A stretch of 64,000 nucleotides of DNA, taken from the NCBI GenBank assembly GCA_016648135.1, contig JADDOH010000317.1:372001-436000 (forward strand), read 5' to 3'. This document shows, in pieces, positions 21,431-32,012 of the stretch (positions are counted from its first letter, which is position 1; each line of letters starts with the position of its first letter). Both the position numbers and the translations under genes were made by a program. The DNA comes from Agrypnia vestita (taxonomy: Eukaryota; Arthropoda; Insecta; Trichoptera; Phryganeidae). The notes under the pieces were generated by a model. That model was given only the letters and a program-made list of their open reading frames with translations. It was not told where the DNA came from and did not search any database.

Positions 21431-23110
21431 TGAATAAATAACATTGAAAATAAATATCCTGTACAATCAACGGACTCATATCATATCATATAATAATATC
21501 ATTATTGACTACCCGGAAGAGCTTTACAGTAGTACAGTACAGTAGCTTAACCATTGCCTCAGGTTTTTCTTATTCTCCACAGATGCAAAATCCGATATTT
21601 ATAATTCATTTTTCCAACATATTATATTTTTGAATTTTTATTATTTTTAACGTGTATTTTTCTTTGTTCTTCCGAAATATAACGTCTTAAATTATAATTC
21701 TGTTTATTTTGAGCATTAGTATTTAGATTCACATCTGAAAAGCTTCAATCGCCGTATCATTTATTCTGCAAGTGTCCGTTTTTCCAACCAATGAAATAAT
21801 ACTCACGACATATAACATTTCATCCGAATTCGTGATCTAAGGTACCTACGAATGGCAATCATTATTATTTAAAGACATTTCATTTTACACTCTCAATAAT
21901 ATTTTTTCTTGCTTATCAGCCTCTTTCAAATCTTTCCACGAAGAATGGCCTTCTAAAAAGCATTCCTCCAGGAAATATTTCTTTCTTATTATCTTAACAG
22001 TTACTTTTAAATAATATTTCTTGATATAAATATTTGTTCCATTTATGAGTTGCCTTATTTGATTATTATTGTAAAGAGTTGAATTTTTTTATTTTTGAAT
22101 GTTTTGTGCATTTCATAAATTTCGTATTGTTCATAATATTAACGTTTTTATCGTCATTATTATTGGCCCTACAAACCCTGGTGTGTGATGGCCTCCTCAA
22201 GATTTTTCTCCATTGCAATACAATCCGTTTCTTTCTAACCCCAATTTTCTCAGATAGATATACCTTTTTTATTAGAAACCAATAAAAAAATTAGTTTTCT
22301 TGGTTTGTAATAAAAAAAATTAAAAAGTTGATGAGCACTGTGGGCGGTCTGTGAATGGGTTTGCATTGGCGACTGTGCCGCCTCGCAACGGTTTAAATGA
22401 CCGGTGCGGGGCAGCATGGTCTTGCCTAATAGTATAAAAAAAATTCAACCGGGAGCCAAATGAGCTGGACCGATAAGGGAGCTTTTGCTCATAGAACGGT
22501 TCTGGGTAAGCGGCGGGTACCATTCATAGACAGATATGCCTTTGAAGAAATTGTTAGTCATTTGGCCTTCTCAAGAACCTGATCCCTATTGGTTTTTTGG
22601 TCAGCAATGACTTCGGTGTTTGCAGTTTGGCCATTCTCTCCACATGGGCTAACCATCCAAGTGTTTATGAAGGCTCCTATTTTAATAGATCATGAGACCC
22701 TTATCTCAATGAGCGAAATAAAGAGCTAATTGTCATAATGTCTATGCCAAAATTTTCTTGCTCAAACCAGCTCAAAAGTGTGGCTCAACATTTTTCTTTT
22801 AAAAACGTACAGTGCACGTTCTTATAAATCATTACTTATGTCTCAGACGAGTATTTAAGCACTGATTGGATGAACGTTTTGTTTTTGGTATTTCTGGACA
22901 GCGGTGAAGATTAAATTTTGAAAGCAGAAATAAAAACTATTCTCGCTTACTATGCGTTTTTCTTCTGTTGACAGTATACAGAAGTATAAACTATTTATTT
23001 GCGGAGATTTCTTCTATTATAAAACACTTAAGATGAAACAGAAATTTCGAATTTCTGCATTTATAATATTTATAAATGCTATTTTATTTATTAATTCGTA
23101 TTTATTAAGA
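21431..23110. other. No recognised feature
   Basis: AT-rich except 22315-22690, a moderately GC-rich tract with no recognisable frame. I see no element ends. Confidence 0.4.
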
Positions 23111-23111
23111 A

Positions 23112-23455
23112 ATGTCAAATAAGCCATTCACCGCCCAATATTTTACGCAAATAAGAGAATGTCTCGAAGTGGATACCTTATTGACATTTATCGAAAAATC
23201 GCAGTTATGGTGGCTGGGACATAGCTTGTGGTTGCTGGCAGATAGACTGCCAAAGCGAATATTTCGGGCAATACCAAAAGACCAAGGGGCCGTCCTTGGA
23301 GGAGCCGGTGAAAACAGTTGGACTGCTGTGAAGTGAGGTTACAACTAAATTGAGCTAAGTGGAGAGCGAAGCCCAAGATAGGAAGAGTTGGAACCTTCTA
23401 AGCGGCGCGGGGACCCCGACCCAATAGGATAAAGGATAGAAGAAGAAGAAGACAT
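23112..23455 (+). pseudogene. RTE-like RT tail and 3' end
   Basis: The frame contains IEKSQLWWLGHSLWLLADRL and PKRIFRAIPKDQG, the LRWLGH…RxPKRI signature after the RT domain of RTE/endonuclease-RT elements. It continues decayed through KSWNLLSG. The DNA then has GGGGACCCCGACCCAATAGG, AAAGGATA and a GAAGAAGAAG tail, a short-repeat 3' terminus comparable to that at 41640-41700. The ATG at 23112 is not a true start. The element is truncated. Confidence 0.6.
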
Positions 23456-24505
23456 CAATACTTAAAATAAATAGGGTAGAACTTATATATAGGATATTGG
23501 ACGAGAGATAAGTGAGTTGGGCGTCTTATCCGATGGGACGTATTATCTGGTTTTACCCTATCGATGTGCGTCATAAAATATTATTACTTAAAAAATACCG
23601 ATACCTAAATTAATTTTCCTCAAAAACAGTTTATTATGTAGGCAAACATTAAGAACGAAGTGATTTATATATCAACACGGTATTCTTTTACAATACTTAA
23701 GTATTTTCAATATATCTGCTTGTGTAATAATTTATATAAACATAGAAATAAATTAGTCAGCATTTTCCCTGGTTAATAATCTGAAACAAGTGTAAATGAG
23801 GTATTGAAAATAATTTGATTAGACAGTGTGTCACCTCACTCAAAAATTATTATACATAACTGTTACAAATGCATTCTGGTGCTGCAAATTTTACGATTCG
23901 CTAGCGCAATTCGCCGCCAAAGTGTTTTGAAATTGGAGCGATTTAGGAGTGTAAATTCAACGGCCATCGAAAGTACTTTTGCTTGACAGCCAGTAATATT
24001 CGTGTAGTGGAGAACTATGCCAACGTCGCGTCGCCCGCCCGCAGAAGCGTGTGGGTAGGTACCCACCTAAAGTAAATATTGGCAGAAGCTCCAGACCAAG
24101 ACACGCTTTGTGACTGGGAGACAGTTTAATTCGGGAATAAAGACTTGGCGAGAGATCGCCGCTGTTTTCAATACAATGGCAATACCGAAGAACACCATGT
24201 ACGTGCTCCAAAAGAAGAAAAAAATGGCATCATCTTGATTTTGAGGTGTTTTTATGTTTCACCATTTTTATATTCACAAAGTGTGCACCGCGACTGGCTA
24301 ACAGGACCGCCTTTCACCTTTTAAAATCGCTTGAGGAAATACATATTTTTAAGAAATAAATTACAACAATGGTGAAGTTAGTGGCTAAGATTGTTAACCC
24401 TTATAACCTCAGAAAAAGTTGATTTCTCTCATTACTGAAAATCTATTTTTAATATCATTTATCACCATCTTATCAGCTATTATGAAAAATTCTCTTAATG
24501 AGATA
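23456..24505. other. No recognised feature
   Basis: Contains a GC-richer tract (23860-24200) with overlapping minus frames of 67 and 84 codons but no identifiable domain or splice structure. Confidence 0.4.
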
Positions 24506-24508
24506 TGT

Positions 24509-24716
24509 ACTGGTTTTTTGGTCATGGCACTTCAAGAATTTATTGTATACCCGTCAATGTGTGCATTATCGGTACCTACGCGAGAAAGAGACAAAGCTAT
24601 TTACCCGCTCAACGCTAGTCAGTAATGCACCGACGCATGTAATGTCAATTGACGCATGGTATTGATGTGTATCGGTACTTAACACATTCTTGAAGTGCCA
24701 TGACCAAAAATCGACC
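24509..24716. repeat. MITE with TIR TTTTTGGTCATGGCACTTCA
   Basis: The left arm reads TTTTTGGTCATGGCACTTCA then AGAAT; the right arm reads ATTCT then TGAAGTGCCATGACCAAAAA. Total about 208 bp, no coding region. The interior contains direct words such as ATCGGTACCTA and ATCGGTACTTA. Confidence 0.75.
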
Positions 24717-24878
24717 TCTAATACCAACGTGTCTAATATCGCATGGATTTGCAGTTATGCATAAGGACTGAATATTTCGAAGAGGGACAATTGGGGCGTC
24801 GTGGTAAAGCCTGTTGCAATAAGGGTACCGTGGACCAAAATAGTTTGGTATCTGATGTACCTATACTGTACACCACAA

Positions 24879-25479
24879 CTAGCTGTGCCCGCAGCTTCAC
24901 CCGCGTGGAATTCAGTTTGAGAATACAAGAGTATCAGTGAAAAATCAATAGAATCTAAACTTCTCGCCCAAACAATGTTGTGTAACAGACAAAAATCTAT
25001 ATAAATTTTTCCTGGCGATAAGCAAAATTATTTTGAAAATAATTTAACATTAGGTACCTACTTAAACTACCCTCGACAAATTAAAATTAATTTTAAATAT
25101 ACATTTTATTCGTATTTTATCAATTTATGAATAATTAACCTTGACATATAGATATATGGCGTTGCAGATTTTTTATAGGCCTATTTGAGTTCTACAACTC
25201 TCTATAGAAAGCATTCATTATTCTCTTACTGTTAAGACAGCGCTCGTAAGAAACGCGTTCGCTCGGCCATATTTTCGTCGAATTCAGTTGTAAAAAAGGT
25301 CACCACGAAAATCTCTTTTATTTTAACTGGATAATATATGACTTATAAAAACCCTGAAAGTCCATTCTAAATATTGGTGAAAGAATTTTTGAAATCGGAT
25401 GTGTAGTTTCGGAAATTATTTCCTACATCCAAACTTACAAACTCACAAACTCTATCTCTTTATATATTAGTATAGATAA
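24879..25479 (+). repeat. Arthropod interspersed repeat (CTAGCTGTGCCCGC type)
   Basis: It starts CTAGCTGTGCCCGCAGCTTC, ACCCGCGTGG. It continues with ATTTTTCCTGGCGATAAG, GAATTCAGTTGTAAAAAAGG and TCACCACGAAAATCTC, then ends TTTATATATTAGTATAGAT. A partial minus-strand copy is at 50226-50475. Repeats with this head and tail are very common in insect genomes; I treat it as a non-autonomous retroelement of uncertain class. Confidence 0.65.
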
Positions 25480-26375
25480 CGACACACTTGTAGCAGAGAC
25501 AATTTGGCAAGAAGTCCATTTTTGAAGTTTTTACTTACGTAGGTACCTCGTATTGATAATATATTCTAGTAGCTACCTGCATCATTGGTAGGAAAAACAT
25601 TTTGATGTTGTTAAAAGATGGCGTGATACATTATTTTACGTGACATAAATAGGTAAAACATTAATTTGGCAGTATCTATTTGCGGTAATTTTGATTGGCT
25701 AATGTTTAAGTCGACATATTATATCAAATGTTTTAATAAGATTAGGAGATATAATAAAATTTTGTTAACAAGTGAGTAAATCTTCAAAACAGCAAGTGCA
25801 GAAACTTATTTCCAAATACAATAATTTATAAGTAATGTTAGTTTAGTTTAGAGATGTGAACATGAAAACATGTCAAAACATGAAATTCTTGTAAGAAGGT
25901 GTTATTCATATTTATTATCCAAATTAATAAAGCTGATAAATGTGACTACTAACTTTTTAAGTGTCTTGTGGCATTATTATGACAGCAGATATAATCAGTC
26001 AATAAAAACACACAAAATTATTTTTATTATAACATTAATATCTTGATTTTTTTGACAATATAAATAAATCCCAAAAAATTATTAATCGATTTAGAAACAC
26101 AAAACCGTTCGTAGTCTAAATAATACAATGAAATAAAACATTAGACACATAAAATTTTGTTGACAGTTAAATATGAATAATGATCTACGGCACCATCTAG
26201 CGGAAAAATTGGACTAGCAGAAAGAATGACGTGATTCAGTGCTTTGTTAGAAGAAAAAAATATGACTTAATGATTTTATTCAGTTGAAAACCAGATATCC
26301 TACGACATAATGCGTTATATCCGGATTTAAAGCAAAAAAATTCTATAATTTTTCTTCTTTTTATTTATTTAGATC
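25480..26375. other. No recognised feature
   Basis: AT-rich with no supportable gene or element. Confidence 0.45.
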
Positions 26376-26379
26376 TGTC

Positions 26380-26475
26380 GATGTGTGCTACAGAAAACTA
26401 CGCCCCCCGGGATGACGAGGTCCAGCTATCCCTCCATCTATTCGGTGGTCGTCCTGTTGGGCGTCGTCCAAGGGG
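26380..26475 (-). pseudogene. Non-LTR RT tail relic
   Basis: The minus strand encodes GRRPTGRPPNRWRDSW, the basic GRxxGRPxxRW(x)D motif at the end of many RTE/L2 ORF2 proteins, in an otherwise non-coding context. Only about 95 bases are recognisable. Confidence 0.45.
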
Positions 26476-27938
26476 ATTTCATTATCTCAATTTTACCATT
26501 TAAAATAGAAAATAATCAATATCTGATTAAATTCCTTCTGTTGGAATATTATTATTTATGATATTCATATTGGTATATACATTATTATTACAGATATATA
26601 GATATACAGAGATCGTTCTTGCTGAAAAGAAAGCTCTCCCTGATTCTACATTCGTTGACTGAATTATAGTAATATAAGAAAATGCTAATTGAACATACTT
26701 TCCCTGAATTATTTCTTCATTGAAATATACCATTTTTATTCTTACTGCCTTTGTTAAATTGTGTCAGTGGCTTGATTTATATGAATTTCTAGGTAAGCAA
26801 ATAACGCCGTAAATTTCGTAACAAAATATCATAATTTAAAAAAAAAATAGTAAATTCTAAAATTACATTTAGAAAAAAAAAATGCAATATTTTCAATTTA
26901 TCAAAATATCGTTAATTATGTAATGGAATTCACCCTTATTTAATGGTAAAGGACGCTCAAAGCGGGTACGTGAATGATGAGAATACTTTAACAAAGAACA
27001 TGAATGACAATTATAATGCTAATGATAATTGTAAACTCTGTTAAAGTGCCTGAATGATATATGTATAAAACTAACTACAATAGGTATATAACTAATTACC
27101 TTGTTTAACTGCCAACAGGCACTCGCACATCAAACTCGAAATCTCTGATATGTTTAACTTGCAAAATTCAATTTATCACTATTTCATATGCCCTCGTTAC
27201 GAATTTAATTTCATCGTTTTCATCGGAATTACAACACTCTGCTTAAATTTGCATGCAAAATACTAAAGAGCACTAAATGGATTCAGAAAAGTTAAACATT
27301 CTTGCGAATATCAATTCTATAGCTAAATACGTATAAACGTGTCTAGCTATATACGCAGAGTGGAATGCAGTACGACTGGTAAATAATTCATAAAGAAATA
27401 ATATGCCGCGAAACTGCACTTTACGGAAAACTCCCGATGACCTCAGAACCTATGGAACATTCACTGAGAGTGTTAGAAGGATTTTTGCGAGACGGAATTA
27501 TTCAAACGTTTCCGTTAAATAATATCTGATAATGTATAAATTTTCCTTTTTCAGAGATTACCAAAATATATAGGCAAGAACTAAATTCCTTGATACGCAG
27601 TCTGGTTCCAATAGGTCTGACTTGTTTAAAAAAATCACTACAATAATGTAAATTTTAAAATAATTATAAAAAGTCAAACTAAATATTATAAAAACGTACA
27701 GTTTCTTAGTAAATAAGCCACGTTTTATTAAAAATACCTATTCACTCGAAGACCCGGTTTGGAACGAAATTTTTAAAAACTAAAATAAAACGTCTATTGT
27801 AAAAAATACGTTCGTTTGTTTACTAGCATATTTAATAATGCAAGAATAGGTACATACTTCCACTATGAACCAATCCTCTCATCTAAAGATGAGGTTTAGT
27901 TAATCTCTGTACAATCTTATATTCTGCTTCTTAAGGAG
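26476..27938. other. No recognised feature
   Basis: AT-rich. A 68-codon minus frame at 26527-26733 is unsupported. Confidence 0.45.
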
Positions 27939-28082
27939 CCTATACACATTGGCCGAGGTTGGCCCAAAGTAAGGTTGGCCCAATGTGTACAGGGCGTTTT
28001 GGCCGTGCGTAGAGACGTTTGCCAAACTTGGCTTGGTAGTCGGTTTTTCGAGCACACATCAAAAGAAAGAGGCGTGGCTCAA

Positions 28083-28723
28083 GTTGTCAACTTTTTTTAG
28101 GGTTGTCAACTTTTTTTACAAGAAATAAAGTACATTTAAGTCTGAGAAGAATATTAAACAGTATTTTAGAAAAATGAACAGTATTTTATTTATTTAATGT
28201 ATTAAATACATATTTTTAGAGCTTCTCGCACAACTTATTAATTTACACTCTTTTTAAAAACTTCATACGCCTCACCACAATTATAACTAAAATTAAAATA
28301 AATGAGGAGCATTTTTTATTAAATTAATATTTGCTCTATTTCTATCCTCCCGCCACTTTGCATTCATTACTGAAAAAATTCTTTCAGTAAATGCTGAGGT
28401 GGCGGGAACAGAAAGTAGATATGAGACAATTTTAGTATTATTTTTAAATTCTTCTGAGTTGTTTACTAATAAATGGCTCCACTTTTGGCCAGTACTCATT
28501 TCAAGAAAATCTTTGTCTTCTGATACTTTTTTATAAATTACTTTGAAATTTGTTAATTCTGAATATAAATCATCCATACTAATATTTCTGTGAGCGTTTC
28601 AGTCTGAATAATTTTGATGCTGAAAACAGTATTTTGTATACTTTATTTTTGTTCAACAGTAAAAAGTATAATGTAGTGAAAAACAATATGATACTGTTTT
28701 TAATAGTATAGTTGGCAACCCTA
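28083..28723 (-). mobile_element. hAT element remnant
   Basis: The left end has GTTGTCAACTTTTTTTAGGG then GTTGTCAACTTTTTTTAC, so the terminus is doubled. The right end reads AGTTGGCAACCCTA. CAGGGTTGCCAAC-like ends are usual for hAT elements. The similar words TGGCTCAA before and GGCTCAGC after may be the remains of the 8-bp target duplication. The interior retains only the C-terminus of the transposase. Confidence 0.65.
28293..28577 (-). pseudogene. hAT transposase C-terminal (dimerisation) fragment
   Basis: The 94-codon frame ends with IVSYLLSVPATSAFTERIFS followed by VMNAKWREDRNRAN and LIKN. This is the hAT C-terminal dimerisation motif (L.(V/I)PATSA.(V/S)ER.FS), which also completes the catalytic fold. 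A full hAT transposase has about 600 residues; the BED finger and the RNase-H core are missing. The frame is closed by a stop after HLF and opens at an internal Met, so this is an internally deleted, non-functional copy. Confidence 0.85.
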
Positions 28724-29261
28724 GGCTCAGCCGGCAACGCGCAACGCGCTTCGATCATTACGAGGTTCGCCGACACCGACGTTGGCTAATGTGTAATCGC
28801 TGTCCGCCATTTTGCAAGTTTGACGCTCTGCTGAGGTTCCCGGACCGTATACACATTGGCTGAGATGACCCAAAATGACATTGGCCCAATGTGTACAGGG
28901 GTTTTTAAAAAAAGGGGGTGGAGCTTGATTTAATGGTAAGAAAGAGAGGAGGGGGAATTTTTGAATTTCTAAATTTTCAAGATTATTCATTATTTGGCCT
29001 TTGTATTGGGACTTAAGACTGGTTGTAATAATTTATGTGTGTGTGAATCGAACCACAATCGAACCCGCCCCTACATACAGCCCACCCACCTCTATCAGTA
29101 CCTAAGACATTTTAGTTTATATTCTCACCTGTAGATGAGAGCATCTGTGGCTCTCGAAACTAGTCGGGTATAAATTGAACACTAAAGTGCTCTTACACAA
29201 GTATTTTATTTATCTAAAAATTATCATGTCATTCCACAAAGTAAATGCCAAATCAATAAAT

Positions 29262-29345
29262 AATATTTTCGACTCATAATTATTTATGAGTCGAAAATGT
29301 TAAAGTATTGTGGACTAGCTCTGTTACACTCTGTATATTGTCATA
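29262..29345. repeat. FB1-related short hairpin
   Basis: TTTTCGACTCATAA and TTATGAGTCGAAAA face each other across four bases, followed by ATGTTAAAGTATTGTGGACT and an ACACTCTGTATA end. It is a collapsed piece of the FB1 family that lies complete at 29673. Confidence 0.6.
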
Positions 29346-29490
29346 TGTTATTTCTCTAATGTTCTGGTAAAATCTCGTGTGTTCTAACGAATTCTGGTTG
29401 TTTTCAAATAATTCCCGACCTAGTCAATCGCGCAATTGTTCGATTACGTGTAGTTCTTCTCGATTTAGGATCTCATGGCAATATTTGTTA

Positions 29491-29621
29491 CAGTAGCCGG
29501 CAAACATCTTGAAATTCTACGGCGTAGTGGGGGGAAGTTTGCGCATCTACCTTTCCACCAACGAGACCCTAATTTCGTCTTCTGCACATCCCCCACTACG
29601 CCAAGAAGTTTGCCGGCAGCT
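29491..29621. repeat. hAT-like MITE (131 bp)
   Basis: The left end is CAGTAGCCGGCAAACATCTT and the complement of the right end is CAGCTGCCGGCAAACTTCTT. A second inverted block, GGCGTAGTGGGG against CCCCACTACGCC, lies further in. CAG(T/C)…CCGGCAAAC ends are hAT-like. I could not identify a clear 8-bp duplication. Confidence 0.65.
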
Positions 29622-29672
29622 GTACATGTGTACCTCACTTCCTACCTTAAGATAAATATTCAATATAATATA

Positions 29673-30218
29673 CAGGGTTATTTGGAAAACATTAATAACC
29701 TCGCAGGACTATATTTCTGCCTTGATTATGAGTCGAAAATGTTCAAGCTATTATGACCTTATATCAATAGTTATATATATAGATATGCGATATCAAAGTT
29801 TGCATTTTTTTTTTCAATATTTCTGAATTATTTTTGTAAAACGTTGGACTATCATTACAGTAACTTATATCGATAACGAAAAATTTATTCGTTTCAATAC
29901 GTTAAATACGTTAAATAAAATGATAAAAACCCTGAAAAAATTCCAATTGAAATGTTTTCCAATTGGAATTCGAAGGTTTTTTTTTTTTTATTTGACTTGT
30001 GTTAAAAGGAATGAATTTTTAATATTGAATATGAGTTACTATGATGATAGTCCAATGTTTTACAAGAAATAATGCAGAAACATTGAAAAAAATGCAAACT
30101 TTGATGTCGCATATCTCCTTAACTATTGAGATTAGGTCATAATAGCTAACATTTTCGACTCATAATCAAGGGAGGAATATAGTCCTGCGAGGTTGTTAAT
30201 GTTTTCCAAATAACCCTG
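29673..30218. repeat. Foldback family FB1, complete copy (546 bp)
   Basis: The left end is CAGGGTTATTTGGAAAACAT and the right end is its complement, ATGTTTTCCAAATAACCCTG. The two halves are complementary for nearly their whole length: TTGATTATGAGTCGAAAATG, TATCAAAGTTTGCATTTTTT, GTTGGACTATCAT and so on. The centre holds AATTCCAATTGAAA and TTTTCCAATTGGAATT. No coding capacity. Relatives: 8600-9800, 39540-39800, 43037-43574, 52140-52440. Confidence 0.85.
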
Positions 30219-31320
30219 CATAGGCCCGAATAAGTAAAATATTGTGATAAAGCATTAATGAATGTCAATGTCTTTCATGACGATGAGGTCACATTTCTGT
30301 TTTTTCACAATTTCCCAGAAATTTAACTGACATGTCGAAACAGCTGTGAGTGTGTCTGACATTGAAGCCCGAATACAAACTAACGGAATGTTTACAATTT
30401 CGCAGTAGACAAAATAAAACCCCAGTCCCTCCCAGTGACATGAGGTGACACGTTCTGTCTCTGATGTAATCTTTTGCGATGTCGTGTTAAACTATTGCTA
30501 TTACGATAAACATGTTCTGAAAGCAAAAAACAGCATGAAGAAGTGTACTCCAAAAATATGATGTGGTTTATGATAATTTTTTTCAAATCCATCCTCTTAC
30601 TCTAGGTGATTTAAAGCCTTGTTGAGGTGCTTCCACCTTCCATTGTACCGCGCTTTCTTTGGTCGCGTGACCAATCGAGGCCCAAAATGTCTTCTTAAAT
30701 TGTGTCTCACTGTTCATTCCACAACAGTCTGGGCCAACCCATTGTTGAGTTGTCAACATAAACTTGCCAAGATGAAAAGTCTTAGTAATCGTCCCTCTGA
30801 CATTGGCAAGACTTGTCCAAGCTATCTTAATCGATATCTTTTTATACGCGGAAATGTGTTTCTCCATATCGGTGAAACTTTTCATTTCATCATTTTCTTT
30901 TCATCATTAATTATATCCTCTTATCCTAGGTGGTTCAGGAACTCGGTGTCGACAAGGCGCTTTAATCCAGTCTTACGCCGTTTCGTACAGAGGAGGGATC
31001 CAGCACACACCAAGCGCCGTTCTATGAGTGATAGCTCCCATATCGGCCCTACACTTTCGCCACCCATGTTTGGCATTTTTTAATGCTAAAGTGGCCGCGC
31101 GCCCAGCTGAAACTCGTGGGAATGTGAGCGAAATGGGGAGGCGTCCACACAAAACCTCTTCCCTGCCTCCAAGGGATAAATGACAATTGGAACGTACTTA
31201 TCATCCATTAAGTAGGAATTACAAGTGACATATATATAAGAAATGCTACAGTTTATTATGATGACCAAGCAAAGACTAAATCTTTCGTCAAAAAATGATT
31301 GTTGTTGTTTACCGTATGTA
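30219..31320. other. Decayed tract, possibly RT-tail derived
   Basis: The longest frames are 30619-31083 (+, 154 codons) and 30583-30885 (-, 100 codons). They overlap and neither has a domain I recognise. In another minus frame the phrase LGQVLPMSEGRLLRLF resembles an RT tail (LGHVLRMxEGRLPR). Two similar segments, ATCCTCTTACTCTAGGTG (about 30591) and ATCCTCTTATCCTAGGTG (about 30917), suggest an internal duplication. I do not call a host gene here. Confidence 0.35.
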
Positions 31321-31324
31321 ATAA

Positions 31325-32012
31325 ATTCAATTCAATTCAATTCAATTCAATTCAATTTATTTGATAATATGTACATTACAAACAAAATGTTTAAGGCATA
31401 TATATTAGGAAGTATATATCAAAATAAAAATATTTAATAAATTAAAAATAACATAAAATCTGGTCAAAGGTGTAGGAGAATCCCGCTTCGTAAAACCCCC
31501 CCAGACACATGGAATATATCAATAACCAAAGCGATTTTGTTCAGCATAGCTGTGGCTCTTCCAACAGGCATAACCATCGGCAGGTTGGTCCTGTATATTG
31601 GAATGTGAAACAATCTATGCTGACGATGCCTAATGTAATTATCAGGAACATATAAACCAATGCTCTGCATAATTTCAGGATTATCGATTATACCGCGCAA
31701 CAATCGATAAAAATGTGTAAGCAAATACACATTCCTTCTAGTCTCTAGACTATTGTAGCCAAGCATACCCTGGAGAAACTCGGTTGGGTAAAGCCAAGGA
31801 TAATGCCCGTACTCTCTCATGTAGAGATATCTCAGAAACTTTTTTTGGACTTTCTCCACCATAAGAGAGTACTTGCCCTCATGTGGCCCCCAGATCATCG
31901 AGCCACTCTCGAGTCTACTCCGCACCAAGAAGTTGTAAAGAGTTCTCAGTACGCGGGTATTCTCGAAAACCCTGGCAGTACGCAGAACAAATCCTAAAAT
32001 TCTCAAAGCATT
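31325..32012 (-). mobile_element. 5'-truncated non-LTR retrotransposon with TTGAA tail
   Basis: On the minus strand, the C-terminal coding part is followed by a short 3' UTR and a microsatellite-like tail of about six TTGAA units (31325-31358). Short tandem tails are typical of several non-LTR clades. The 5' end stops abruptly near 32012. Confidence 0.8.
31464..32006 (-). pseudogene. Jockey-type ORF2 C-terminus (180 codons)
   Basis: The frame contains LYNFLVRSRLESGSMIWGP, VEKVQKKFLRYLY, LGYNSLETRRNVYLLTHFYR and LFHIPIYRTNLPMVMPVGRA. This order (LV.S.LE.GS.IW.P … EKVQ+KFLR … LGY.SLE.RR … YRTN) is the region after the RT palm in jockey-clade ORF2. The catalytic FADD motif lies upstream and is not present. 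The Met at the start is internal to the original protein. One uninterrupted frame of this length suggests a fairly young insertion. Confidence 0.85.

Larger units (their letters stand above)
27939..28902. mobile_element. TIR element with palindromic ends, hosting a hAT insertion
   Basis: The left end carries CCTATACACATTGGCC … TTGGCCCAATGTGTACAGG (27939-27993). The right end carries CGTATACACATTGGC … TTGGCCCAATGTGTACAGGGG (28846-28902). Each end is itself nearly palindromic, and the two ends also pair with each other. Removing the hAT piece (28083-28722) leaves about 320 bp. TIRs of this general form occur in Harbinger-like elements, but no transposase is present to confirm it. Confidence 0.5.

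Noticed and set aside
30619..31083. 154-codon plus-strand open frame
   Set aside because: No recognised domain. It overlaps a 100-codon minus frame, and the minus strand shows RT-tail-like words, so it is more likely decayed repeat than a gene.
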